Assembly: GCA_012961645.1 (NCBI GenBank)
Contig: DTYY01000118.1
Location: 1 to 6,141 of the forward strand
Length of the DNA stretch: 6,141 bases
Reading direction: 5' to 3'
From: Methanosarcinales archaeon
Lineage (GTDB): Archaea > Halobacteriota > Methanosarcinia > Methanosarcinales > Methanogasteraceae
Under the pieces are notes generated by a model. It ran no database searches and was not told the origin of the DNA. It saw nothing but the letters and a program-made list of their open reading frames with translations. A program made the translations under genes and the position numbers. Below are positions 1-6,020 of the stretch, in pieces. The stretch's first letter is position 1. Each line of letters opens with the position of its first letter.

Positions 1-811
1 ATAAATCATTTTTGCTAATCGATTGAACTTTCATATCGATAAGATAATTTTTGATCTCTTTTGATATATCATCTATCACTAAAATCACATTCCCATCATT
101 AAGTCTTTCACGATCGAAATTCAATCTCAATTCCGCATAAATGTCGTCTGCTTTACTTTTATTGTAGATATTAAGCTTTTTTATTTGATATACTACTCCA
201 AAGTTTGTAGATAGATCAACACCCTTGTCATGGGCAGACGTTCGAGTATCTCGATAGACTTTGCAAGCAAATTTTTCGAGATGAACTTTGATTATTGCAA
301 AACTAAATATCTCAAAGTTTGTTGGGTTTTTATTGATGTGTGCTCCTACTACATCAAGGAACTCGCTCTTATTCTCTGAAAGTTTGGACCGAAAGTCGTG
401 ATTACCTAGCTGAGGCAATATTCCTATTTTTGTTTCGATGTGCTGTTTAATTCTTTCTGGGATCCATGCGATAAGCACATTTGCATTTGTAGAATAGGGA
501 TGGAGAAACTCATACCGCTTGTCACCAAGAATTTTTACAACGTTATACTTTGGCAAATTTCTAGATGGATAAGCATCATAGTACTTTCCGCCAATGTGCA
601 AATCGTGTTTAAGATAATCTTTCATATATTTAACAGAATCTTCATAATATCTTCGAATCTCCTCATCTGAAAATATGTTTGTGTTATTCTCATGTCGCGC
701 CTTCGCCAGCCCGAGGGTTATTAGAGGGAAAATAATCTTTGTCTGGGAGCGTTTTAGCATAAGGTCAATTTTATCTTTGCAAAATTGCAAATCATTTTTT
801 TCACAATTCAT
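1..811 (-). CDS. Type II restriction endonuclease, PD-(D/E)XK, HaeII-like (3' end beyond the window)
   Basis: Reading the minus strand from ATG 811 gives 270 uninterrupted codons to the window edge, so the C-terminus is missing. Seen: a basic, lysine-rich soluble protein. Around residues 186-213 there is a motif block containing RDTR, SAHD, GVD, NFG and QIKKL. D199, Q209 and K211 form a D-x9-Q-x-K signature, a known variant of the PD-(D/E)XK nuclease site. After it come alternating strands and acidic residues (NVILVIDD near 236-243). From memory, HaeII-family enzymes share the same D-x9-QxK spacing with NFG between, so I favour a HaeII-like type II enzyme. The recognition site cannot be deduced. 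The gene starts one base after the stop of the truncated methyltransferase, as in an RM operon. No good Shine-Dalgarno precedes ATG 811, and the frame stays open upstream, so the true start or a former fusion is uncertain. Its DNA is far more AT-rich than the rest of the window. Confidence 0.72.
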   Translation of the reverse strand, partial: MNCEKNDLQFCKDKIDLMLKRSQTKIIFPLITLGLAKARHENNTNIFSDEEIRRYYEDSVKYMKDYLKHDLHIGGKYYDAYPSRNLPKYNVVKILGDKRYEFLHPYSTNANVLIAWIPERIKQHIETKIGILPQLGNHDFRSKLSENKSEFLDVVGAHINKNPTNFEIFSFAIIKVHLEKFACKVYRDTRTSAHDKGVDLSTNFGVVYQIKKLNIYNKSKADDIYAELRLNFDRERLNDGNVILVIDDISKEIKNYLIDMKVQSISKNDL

Positions 812-812
812 A

Positions 813-1256
813 TTAGCTACTGATATATATTGGGGGACAATCAGAGTAACAAAAAATGCATATTGAATTGGGATGCTGCAATAAACCCCCACTTCTTCTG
901 CCTATACGGATATATCCCTCTGGTTTCACCCAGATTATCTTTTCTCTGTATTTGAAACCTTCTTCCATGAATACTTTCGTCACATCTGCGACAACAGGAT
1001 ACTTCTCTCCATTAATCAGAGTATCATCGACAACAAGAGCGGCAATCCTTCCTTCGTCAATCACTCTATGTAATCCCCTCGCCATGTTTCGTATCAACAT
1101 TAGGAATCGGTCATAACTCTCAAATAAGCCAGGATAGTCAAAAGGAGCGTTGAAATAAGGTGGAGAGGTTACAACTAAATGGATACTATTGTCTTCTAAC
1201 TCGGTCATCTTCTGGCAGTCGCCAAAGATGATTTTATCTTTCCATCCATCTCCCAT
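813..1256 (-). pseudogene. N4-type DNA methyltransferase, N-terminal half only (modification partner of the endonuclease)
   Basis: The 147-residue product belongs to the N4-cytosine/N6-adenine DNA methylase family (PF01555-like). Seen: the GDC segment at residues 12-14, the catalytic motif IV TSPPY at 30-34 (SPPY points to N4-methylcytosine), a VVDDTL strand at 75-80, and IIWVKPEGYIRIGRRSG at 107-123, followed by QHPN. In the class with motif IV first, the AdoMet-binding motif I (DPFxGSGT type) lies in the second half, typically giving 250-300 residues. Here the frame stops shortly after QHPN and no motif I is found, so this is a half enzyme, probably inactive alone. The last 15 or so residues (Cys-rich, SDCPPIYIS) may be out of register after a T6 run at 851-856. 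A GGAG six bases before ATG 1256, inside the end of the HcyBio gene, supports the start. A split methyltransferase completed by another gene outside the window is an alternative. Confidence 0.75.
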
Positions 1257-1257
1257 T

Positions 1258-2754
1258 TTATCTCCGCATCAGCAATTTGCTCAGATCGCCGCTCGTGACC
1301 ATCCCGATGACCCTTCGGTCATCGTCGATCACAGGAAGTGCCGAGATCTTGTGTCTTTCCATCTTCCGCGCCGCAATCTCGACAGGCTCGTCAGGCGTGC
1401 TCGTGATCACATTTGTTGTCATAGAACTCCTGACATCGCCGGTCTCACCGTGGGCTACCGCTTTTGAGATGTCCCACGAGGTGACGATCCCGATCAGGGC
1501 GCCGCCCTCTGATACCACGGGCAGGTGGTTGAAGTTGCCCTCTATGAGCAGTTCGGCGATATGTTTGATATCAACATCAGTTCTGATAGTATGCACGCGT
1601 TCTGACATCACGTCCCGAACCAGCGGCTGCTCATGGATCTCACGCATCGGTTTTGTCGTGCCGCGGGATCTGATCTGCTCAGCCGGGCTGCTCACGAAAA
1701 ACTCACCATCTATGATCCATCGTTTCAGTTCACCTGCAACCATCCGTGCAATATTAAAACTCGAAAGTGGAGAGGTCCGAACCTCCCTGCCGTCGAGATC
1801 GATGATTCCTGACTTCAGCTCCTCGTACGTGACGTCCCGAAGCACAGGGCGGCTGCGCCGCGGAATCCCGTAGTCATAAACGCTCGTTCTGATCTCGGCG
1901 TCACTGATTCCTGCCGCGGCTGCGATATCCTCACCAAGGATCGGGATAGGGACGCCGACTCCGACATACATGCTGATGCCGTATCTGTGGAGGACCGCCC
2001 CGCGCACGTATCGTGTATCCATATCTTTGAGATTGCCACACGTCATCAGCGTTCCGAAACGGTTATCGGGGTCGTGCTGGGTTCCGCTGCCGATCACATA
2101 CCCTTTCGCGCCTCCGAGAAATATCCGTGTGCCTGTACCGATCGTCCTGAATTCGGGGTCATTTGAGATCGGTGATAGCACGCCAGAGCCTGAATAAGCG
2201 ACATTGCCGAATCTCGGCAGCAATGTTCCCATGTATGTGTATAAAACGCGTCTTGTTGAGTTTGTTGCGGCAGCGTAACGCTGATAAGCGTTTCTCGGGT
2301 TCACCATCACAGTCTGGTTCAGATCATCGATGGTGATCGTTGTATCCAGCATCTTGCGTGGATAGCAGTCTGTTCCTGATGATTCGGCATGTACATCGAT
2401 GCTCTTTCCCGCGATCAGATCCTCGATCACATGCCCTCCGCCGTACGATTCATCCGATCTGGATGGTTGGGTTGCGCCGATGTATGCATCGACCGCGGCT
2501 ATGCCAGGGTACGCCTCAACATCGTTTAGATACACGCGCTGCATCCGTATCGGCGGATCAGAGTGCCCGAAATTTAAGAATGCGCCTGATGAGCACATCG
2601 CTCCGAATGTGCCTGTCGTGACCACATCGACCTCCTGCGCCGCTTTCCCTGTTCCGTGCTCTCGCACGTATTCGGTCATCTCCTCTGCTGTGAGGATGAG
2701 GGCACTGCCATCTCTGATCCGCTCGTTGATTTCGGATATTGTTTTCGCTGCCAT
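1258..2754 (-). CDS. Homocysteine biosynthesis protein, DUF39/HcyBio with C-terminal CBS pair
   Basis: The protein belongs to HcyBio (DUF39, PF01837). The studied relative, MA1821 of Methanosarcina acetivorans, takes part in making homocysteine from aspartate semialdehyde and sulfide without O-acyl-homoserine. Seen: the DUF39 domain covers about residues 5-360, with TTGTFGAMCSSGAFLNFGH (46-64) containing C54 and a second cysteine, C130, in DCYPRK; these match the two conserved cysteines of the family. A further Gly-rich stretch, FLGGAKGYVIGSGTQH, lies at 212-227. Two CBS domains follow (about 380-435 and 446-496), each with the typical LPVV/LPVI and GIVTSWD/GMVTSGD endings; they may bind adenine nucleotides or S-adenosylmethionine as sensors. 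The 498-residue length fits a complete DUF39-CBS protein. It is transcribed from a TATA box about 30 nt upstream and has no Shine-Dalgarno. The usual NIL/ferredoxin partner (MA1822-like) is not downstream; the RM pair occupies that place. Confidence 0.93.
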   Translation of the reverse strand: MAAKTISEINERIRDGSALILTAEEMTEYVREHGTGKAAQEVDVVTTGTFGAMCSSGAFLNFGHSDPPIRMQRVYLNDVEAYPGIAAVDAYIGATQPSRSDESYGGGHVIEDLIAGKSIDVHAESSGTDCYPRKMLDTTITIDDLNQTVMVNPRNAYQRYAAATNSTRRVLYTYMGTLLPRFGNVAYSGSGVLSPISNDPEFRTIGTGTRIFLGGAKGYVIGSGTQHDPDNRFGTLMTCGNLKDMDTRYVRGAVLHRYGISMYVGVGVPIPILGEDIAAAAGISDAEIRTSVYDYGIPRRSRPVLRDVTYEELKSGIIDLDGREVRTSPLSSFNIARMVAGELKRWIIDGEFFVSSPAEQIRSRGTTKPMREIHEQPLVRDVMSERVHTIRTDVDIKHIAELLIEGNFNHLPVVSEGGALIGIVTSWDISKAVAHGETGDVRSSMTTNVITSTPDEPVEIAARKMERHKISALPVIDDDRRVIGMVTSGDLSKLLMRR

Positions 2755-2780
2755 TCGTTATGTGATACTCGATTCCATCA

Positions 2781-2788
2781 TATTTATA
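2781..2788 (-). promoter_or_regulatory. Archaeal TATA box of the HcyBio gene
   Basis: On the minus strand the sequence reads CTATAAATATG, a strong archaeal box A. Its centre lies about 30 nt upstream of ATG 2754, so transcription starting 22-27 nt downstream would leave only a few untranslated bases. No Shine-Dalgarno precedes the ATG, which fits leaderless or nearly leaderless initiation. Confidence 0.6.
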
Positions 2789-2960
2789 GACATTCCAACT
2801 TATCCAAGTGTCTTCTTATGCGTCTTATGCCGGCGCAGGGTTGTGGTTTCGGACACGCCTCCCCCGGGTTTTTTAGAAAAGTAACGTCGATTCCCATCTC
2901 CACTGCTCCATTCGCGCCACTGTGATTCGCACGCTGTCTCAAGGAAACTGTTTTATTTAT

Positions 2961-2989
2961 GCATCGCTATGGTTTTCTGTTATCGATGC
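2961..2989. promoter_or_regulatory. Interrupted inverted repeat next to the aldolase promoter, possible operator
   Basis: GCATCG (2961-2966) and CGATGC (2984-2989) are exact reverse complements. After one mismatch, TA/TA extends each arm, giving 8 of 9 matched positions around an 11-nt centre. The right arm ends four bases before the TATA element, where TFB binds. A regulator bound here could block the basal machinery. With only a 6-bp perfect core, chance is a real possibility. Confidence 0.3.
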
Positions 2990-2993
2990 GAGG

Positions 2994-3000
2994 ATATAAG
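2994..3000 (+). promoter_or_regulatory. Archaeal TATA box of the aldolase-cobY operon
   Basis: ATATAAG lies with its centre about 30 nt upstream of ATG 3027, preceded by a purine-rich GCGAGG that could act as the TFB recognition element. The expected transcription start (about 3019-3024) leaves almost no leader, and no Shine-Dalgarno lies before ATG 3027. A second AT-rich stretch, TTTTATTTAT at 2951-2960, is an alternative that would give a leader of roughly 45 nt. Confidence 0.5.
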
Positions 3001-3026
3001 AACCCTTTAACCCGTAACCTGTAACC

Positions 3027-3602
3027 ATGTGGCAAGAGATCTCACGATTCGGAAAGAAACTTGTTGAATACGGGCTTGTCGAATCGCATTTCGGCAATAT
3101 CAGCATCCGCACCGGGGATACGATGCTGATCACCCGCAGTGGATCCGCGCTCGATGAGATCGATCAGGACGCGGTGGTCGAGGTTGGAATCGAGAGATCC
3201 TCGAGCATGGACCTGATCGCATCATCCGAAACGATCGTGCATCGTGCCATATACAGGAACACATCGGCGCTTGCGATCATACACGCTCACTGCCCTTATG
3301 CAGTGATCGAGTCCTTGATCGGCGACTCCGCGATCGTGCCGGTCGATAGCGAAGGCATATACTTTCTGCATGAGATTCCGGTCGTGACAGGCGGCATCGG
3401 CACCCCCGACCTCGCAGAGAACGCTTCCTCTCTCTTGCGTGAACACAAAGGCGTGATCATACGCGGACATGGCACAATCGCCACCGGAATGATCCTTGAG
3501 GAGGCGTATGTGGTGACGTCCCAGATCGAGCACAGTTGCCTGGTGAAATACCACGTCGATCTCTTCAATCGATTTAACGAGTGCAGGATGGGCGGGAGGT
3601 GA
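3027..3602 (+). CDS. Class II aldolase, L-fuculose-phosphate aldolase-like
   Basis: This 191-residue cytosolic protein belongs to the zinc-dependent class II aldolase/adducin family (PF00596), and its length fits a single-domain member. Seen: HFGNISIR (21-28) and ITRSGSALDEI (35-45), which in relatives bind the substrate phosphate; SSET (66-69) with E68 as likely catalytic acid/base; HAH (86-88) and RGHGT (146-150), giving zinc ligands H86, H88 and H148. Known of the family: these enzymes cleave or form phosphoketoses using dihydroxyacetone phosphate. The Methanocaldococcus jannaschii relative MJ1418 has been linked to lactaldehyde formation for coenzyme F420. The actual substrate is not readable here; ribulose-phosphate or methylthioribulose-related activities are alternatives. 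It leads a two-gene operon with cobY 9 nt downstream, and its last codons carry the cobY ribosome binding site. Confidence 0.88.
   Translation: MWQEISRFGKKLVEYGLVESHFGNISIRTGDTMLITRSGSALDEIDQDAVVEVGIERSSSMDLIASSETIVHRAIYRNTSALAIIHAHCPYAVIESLIGDSAIVPVDSEGIYFLHEIPVVTGGIGTPDLAENASSLLREHKGVIIRGHGTIATGMILEEAYVVTSQIEHSCLVKYHVDLFNRFNECRMGGR
3595..3602 (+). promoter_or_regulatory. Strong Shine-Dalgarno for cobY overlapping the aldolase stop
   Basis: GGAGGTGA is an extended match to the 16S anti-Shine-Dalgarno, ending 9 nt before ATG 3612. Its last three bases are the aldolase stop TGA. This fixes the cobY start and indicates internal, probably coupled, translation on one transcript, in contrast to the leader-poor first gene. 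Confidence 0.7.
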
Positions 3603-3611
3603 AGGTTAAGG

Positions 3612-4232
3612 ATGTATGCGGTGGTGATGGCTGGCGGCGTCGGAAGCAGGTTCTTTACAGACGGGTGGTGCGGCGAGAAGCCGATGGTCAAACTTCGCGG
3701 TATTCCGCTCATCGATTATATGATCGATGCGCTCAAGCGCAGCGCATTAATCGAACGTATCTTTGTGGTAACGTCACCAAGCGTGCCAGAGACCAGAGAG
3801 TATTTAAAGGCTCGTGAGGATGTCGAGGTTCTCCCGGCGCCAGGTCTCGGTTATGTCGGCGACATGGTTCACGGGATAAAAGCGGCTGACATCAGGGCTC
3901 CTGTGCTCGTTGTTATGTCCGATCTTCCGCTTGTAACGCCTGAAATGATCGATAAGGTTGTTTCGACCTACAATCAGCGAGTGGAGCCTGCGCTTTCGGT
4001 CCATACTCCGCTTTATGTCTGTACAAAACTTAAGCAGCGTCCAACTGCAGTGTTCAATCGTGATGGCGAGTTGATCGTCCCGTGCGGCATCAATGTCCTT
4101 GATGGCAGATTGATCGACGAGGAGCAGCCTGATTTTAATCTGATTCTCCCTGATATCGAGGTTGCGCTGAATGTGAACACGGTTCAGGACCTTGTTCGGT
4201 GCGAACAGATGTTGCTGGATAGAGAAGGGTGA
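3612..4232 (+). CDS. cobY: GTP:adenosylcobinamide-phosphate guanylyltransferase (CobY)
   Basis: CobY transfers GMP from GTP to adenosylcobinamide phosphate, giving adenosylcobinamide-GDP, the activated form used by cobalamin synthase CobS in the last steps of B12 assembly. It is the archaeal replacement for bacterial CobU and lacks a kinase activity. Seen in 206 residues: the nucleotidyltransferase signature MAGGVGSR at 6-13; GEKP with K23; GIPLIDYMIDAL (30-41); VVTSPSVPETREYL (52-65); a Gly-rich PGLGYVGDM (77-85); VMSDLP (101-106), the metal/nucleotide site; VPCGINVLDG (156-165); and NVNTVQDL (187-194) near the end. This motif order follows M. jannaschii CobY (MJ1117) throughout. Between SR and EKP there is a somewhat longer insert (FFTDGWCG) than in that protein. 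It lies 9 nt after the class II aldolase and is the last gene of that operon. Confidence 0.92.
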   Translation: MYAVVMAGGVGSRFFTDGWCGEKPMVKLRGIPLIDYMIDALKRSALIERIFVVTSPSVPETREYLKAREDVEVLPAPGLGYVGDMVHGIKAADIRAPVLVVMSDLPLVTPEMIDKVVSTYNQRVEPALSVHTPLYVCTKLKQRPTAVFNRDGELIVPCGINVLDGRLIDEEQPDFNLILPDIEVALNVNTVQDLVRCEQMLLDREG

Positions 4233-4256
4233 TTTTGCGAACAAAAGGGGCTTCTC

Positions 4257-4295
4257 ACGCCGCTTTGCGGTGTATACGATCTGTTGAGCTTTTTT
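4257..4295 (+). terminator. Hairpin plus T-run after cobY, candidate terminator
   Basis: A compact hairpin (4257-4273; stem ACGCCGC/GCGGTGT with one G-T pair, TTT loop) lies 24 nt after the cobY stop, and a run of six T follows at 4290-4295. Archaeal termination depends mainly on the T-run, so the hairpin may be incidental. The 17-nt gap makes this a weak candidate. The rest of the 190-nt gap holds no gene I can support. Confidence 0.3.
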
Positions 4296-4410
4296 GGGCA
4301 AGCGGTGCAAGGAATCCTTTCTCAGTTAAAAGCATGACGATATGATTATGCAGGAAAGTTTGAGTATCTAATAAGGCAGAAAAAAGAAGGACACAACTTC
4401 ATCTGAGAAG

Positions 4411-4415
4411 GGTGG
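4411..4415 (+). promoter_or_regulatory. Shine-Dalgarno of the membrane protein gene
   Basis: GGTGG, preceded by GAAG, lies 7 nt before ATG 4423. It supports that start and implies a leadered transcript. A loosely TATA-like TATCTAATAAGG at about 4365-4376 may be the promoter, but the match is poor. Confidence 0.45.
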
Positions 4416-4422
4416 TTTTCAA

Positions 4423-4824
4423 ATGCGATGGACACAGAATAAATTCATAAGATCACTTGGAATATCGATAGTAATCGCGTTCGGAATGGTTTCAGCCACT
4501 TTCGGTGCGATCAACCTCTTCGTGGAAGGCGGAAATCCGGTTCCACTGCCGGTATTGCTGATGGCGTTTGCAATCGTCTTCGTGCTCGGTTCGGTCTTCT
4601 TTGAGGAGCGGGGTGCAGACAGAATCGGTGCACTGATCGGCGGTGGCATCGCTGCGGCTGTGGTGTCACTGGTTCTGGTGCTGATCTGCGGCGGCGTGAT
4701 CTACCTGCTGATTCATGCAACAGAAACCGGCGTCGACAAGATCGCATCCATGATTGCGGTGTGCATGGTCATCGGGATGGCTGCCCTCAACTACAGCACC
4801 CACCATCTGAGAGCACGCCGATGA
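4423..4824 (+). CDS. Small four-helix membrane protein of unknown function
   Basis: I do not recognise a named family. Seen in 133 residues: a basic N-terminus (RWTQNKFIR), then four hydrophobic stretches at about 12-33, 41-60, 68-97 and 105-123. A short charged loop, EERGADR (61-67), separates helices 2 and 3, and the tail HHLRARR is basic. Helix 3 starts with a Gly-rich GALIGGGIAAA, a pattern that often packs helices tightly. The basic ends suggest that both termini face the cytoplasm. There is no cleavable signal peptide, catalytic motif or metal-binding cluster. The gene overlaps the next one by 4 bp (ATGA), so the two are probably translationally coupled, and this protein could anchor the DUF763 protein at the membrane. 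It is separated from cobY by 190 nt with a possible terminator and has its own Shine-Dalgarno. Confidence 0.82.
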   Translation: MRWTQNKFIRSLGISIVIAFGMVSATFGAINLFVEGGNPVPLPVLLMAFAIVFVLGSVFFEERGADRIGALIGGGIAAAVVSLVLVLICGGVIYLLIHATETGVDKIASMIAVCMVIGMAALNYSTHHLRARR

Positions 4825-5942
4825 AGACCGGCACAGTGAACTTGCCGCTGCACGGCGGTCGTGCACCAAGATGGCTCTTTCAACGGATGGTCAGGCTCTC
4901 ACGTGAGATCGCCAGGATCATCGTCTATGAGTACGGGACAGATGAGTTCCTCCACAGAATCGCGGACCCGTACTGGTTTCAGGCGTTCTCATGTGTGCTC
5001 GGATTTGACTGGCACTCATCAGGCACAACGACTACGACCTGCGGCGCACTCAAGGTGGCAATCGATCCTGAGGAGATGGGAATCGCTGTTGCCGGTGGAA
5101 AGGGCAGGACGTCAAGAAAGACGCCTGATGAGATCAGGGCGATATCAGAGTCGGATGCGTTCTCGCTCTCTGGAAATACGGTGGACGAGCTCGTATATTC
5201 GAGCAGGATGTCTGCCAAGGTCGATAATACGTGCGTGCAGGACGGATACCAGCTGTACCACCACTGTTTCGTCTTCACAAAGAAGGGCGAGTGGGCGGTG
5301 GTACAGCAGGGGATGAACGAGCAAGATCGCTATGCACGGCGCTACCACTGGCTGTCATCAGATGCCCTGCGGTTCGTCTGTGAGCCGCATCTCGGGATCT
5401 GCTGCGACCGGGTGAGTGCAGAGGGTGAGGTGCTTGATATGACCGCAGAGGTGAGCGAAGAGACGAGGAAGACGAGCCTTGATCTCGTGAAGGACGATCC
5501 CGATCATCTGATGCGGTATTTCAGATCGGATGCAAGCCAGACGACGCTGTTTGAATTTGATGCGCCTAACAGATCATTCTCCATGCCGCATCACCACCCG
5601 GTTCTTGGCTGTGATATCGGGAAGCAGGGCTGGAAGGTTCTTCGGAACGCATACGAACTTCAGCCTGATAGTTATGAGGAACTTTTGTCGCTTGTCGGCA
5701 TGGGTCCAAAGAAGATCAGGGCGCTTGCTCTCGTCTCTGATCTGATCTATGGGACAGAACCAAGCTGGCAGGACCCTGCGACATACTCGTTTGCGCATGG
5801 GGGGAAAGACGGGTACCCGTATCCTGTGGACCGGGATACGTATGATCAGACGATAGAGGTGCTGCGGGATGCGATCGAGGGCGCTGAGATCGGGCGGGAG
5901 GAGAGGTATCGCGCGATACGGAGGCTGGGGGAGTTTGTTTAG
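4821..5942 (+). CDS. DUF763 protein with C-terminal helix-hairpin-helix
   Basis: The 373-residue protein matches the DUF763 family (PF05559), widespread in archaea and some bacteria and without established function that I know of. Seen: the N-terminal signature GTVNLPLHGGRAPRWLF (4-20); FDWHSSGTTTTTCGALK (62-78); a central block DNTCVQDGYQLYHHCF (135-150) followed by EWAVVQQGMN (157-166), rich in conserved polar residues that could form an active site; RYHWLS (174-179) and PHLGICCD (189-196). SYEELLSLVGMGPKKIRALALVSDLIYG (284-311) is a helix-hairpin-helix of the kind that binds DNA backbones, and the C-terminus is charged. An in-frame ATG at 4761 would add 20 residues of low family character (HGHRDGCPQLQ); I choose ATG 4821 because MKTGTVNLPL is the family start and it overlaps the upstream stop as ATGA. 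It probably acts on nucleic acid, coupled to the membrane protein gene. Confidence 0.87.
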   Translation: MKTGTVNLPLHGGRAPRWLFQRMVRLSREIARIIVYEYGTDEFLHRIADPYWFQAFSCVLGFDWHSSGTTTTTCGALKVAIDPEEMGIAVAGGKGRTSRKTPDEIRAISESDAFSLSGNTVDELVYSSRMSAKVDNTCVQDGYQLYHHCFVFTKKGEWAVVQQGMNEQDRYARRYHWLSSDALRFVCEPHLGICCDRVSAEGEVLDMTAEVSEETRKTSLDLVKDDPDHLMRYFRSDASQTTLFEFDAPNRSFSMPHHHPVLGCDIGKQGWKVLRNAYELQPDSYEELLSLVGMGPKKIRALALVSDLIYGTEPSWQDPATYSFAHGGKDGYPYPVDRDTYDQTIEVLRDAIEGAEIGREERYRAIRRLGEFV

Positions 5943-6020
5943 TGCAAACCCGATAAAATCGGAGATGTTCGATGCTAACCGGATTGTGCTGACTACACGA
6001 GATATGGCTGTACACTCTGT

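Noticed and set aside
440..866. Two short plus-strand frames (440-670 and 675-866).
   Set aside because: They lie antisense to the endonuclease frame, which shows a recognisable nuclease motif block; they have no family likeness or ribosome binding site.
1277..1873. 198-codon plus-strand frame antisense to HcyBio.
   Set aside because: It is a shadow of the CBS and C-terminal DUF39 coding sequence; Ser/Arg-rich composition and no recognisable domain.
2861..2875. CCTCCCCCGGG followed by TTTTTT as a terminator.
   Set aside because: It lies between two divergent promoters where no transcript should end, and CCCGGG alone is not a convincing stem.
3296..3712. Minus-strand frame across the aldolase-cobY junction.
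   Set aside because: It is antisense to two well-supported genes and lacks any motif.
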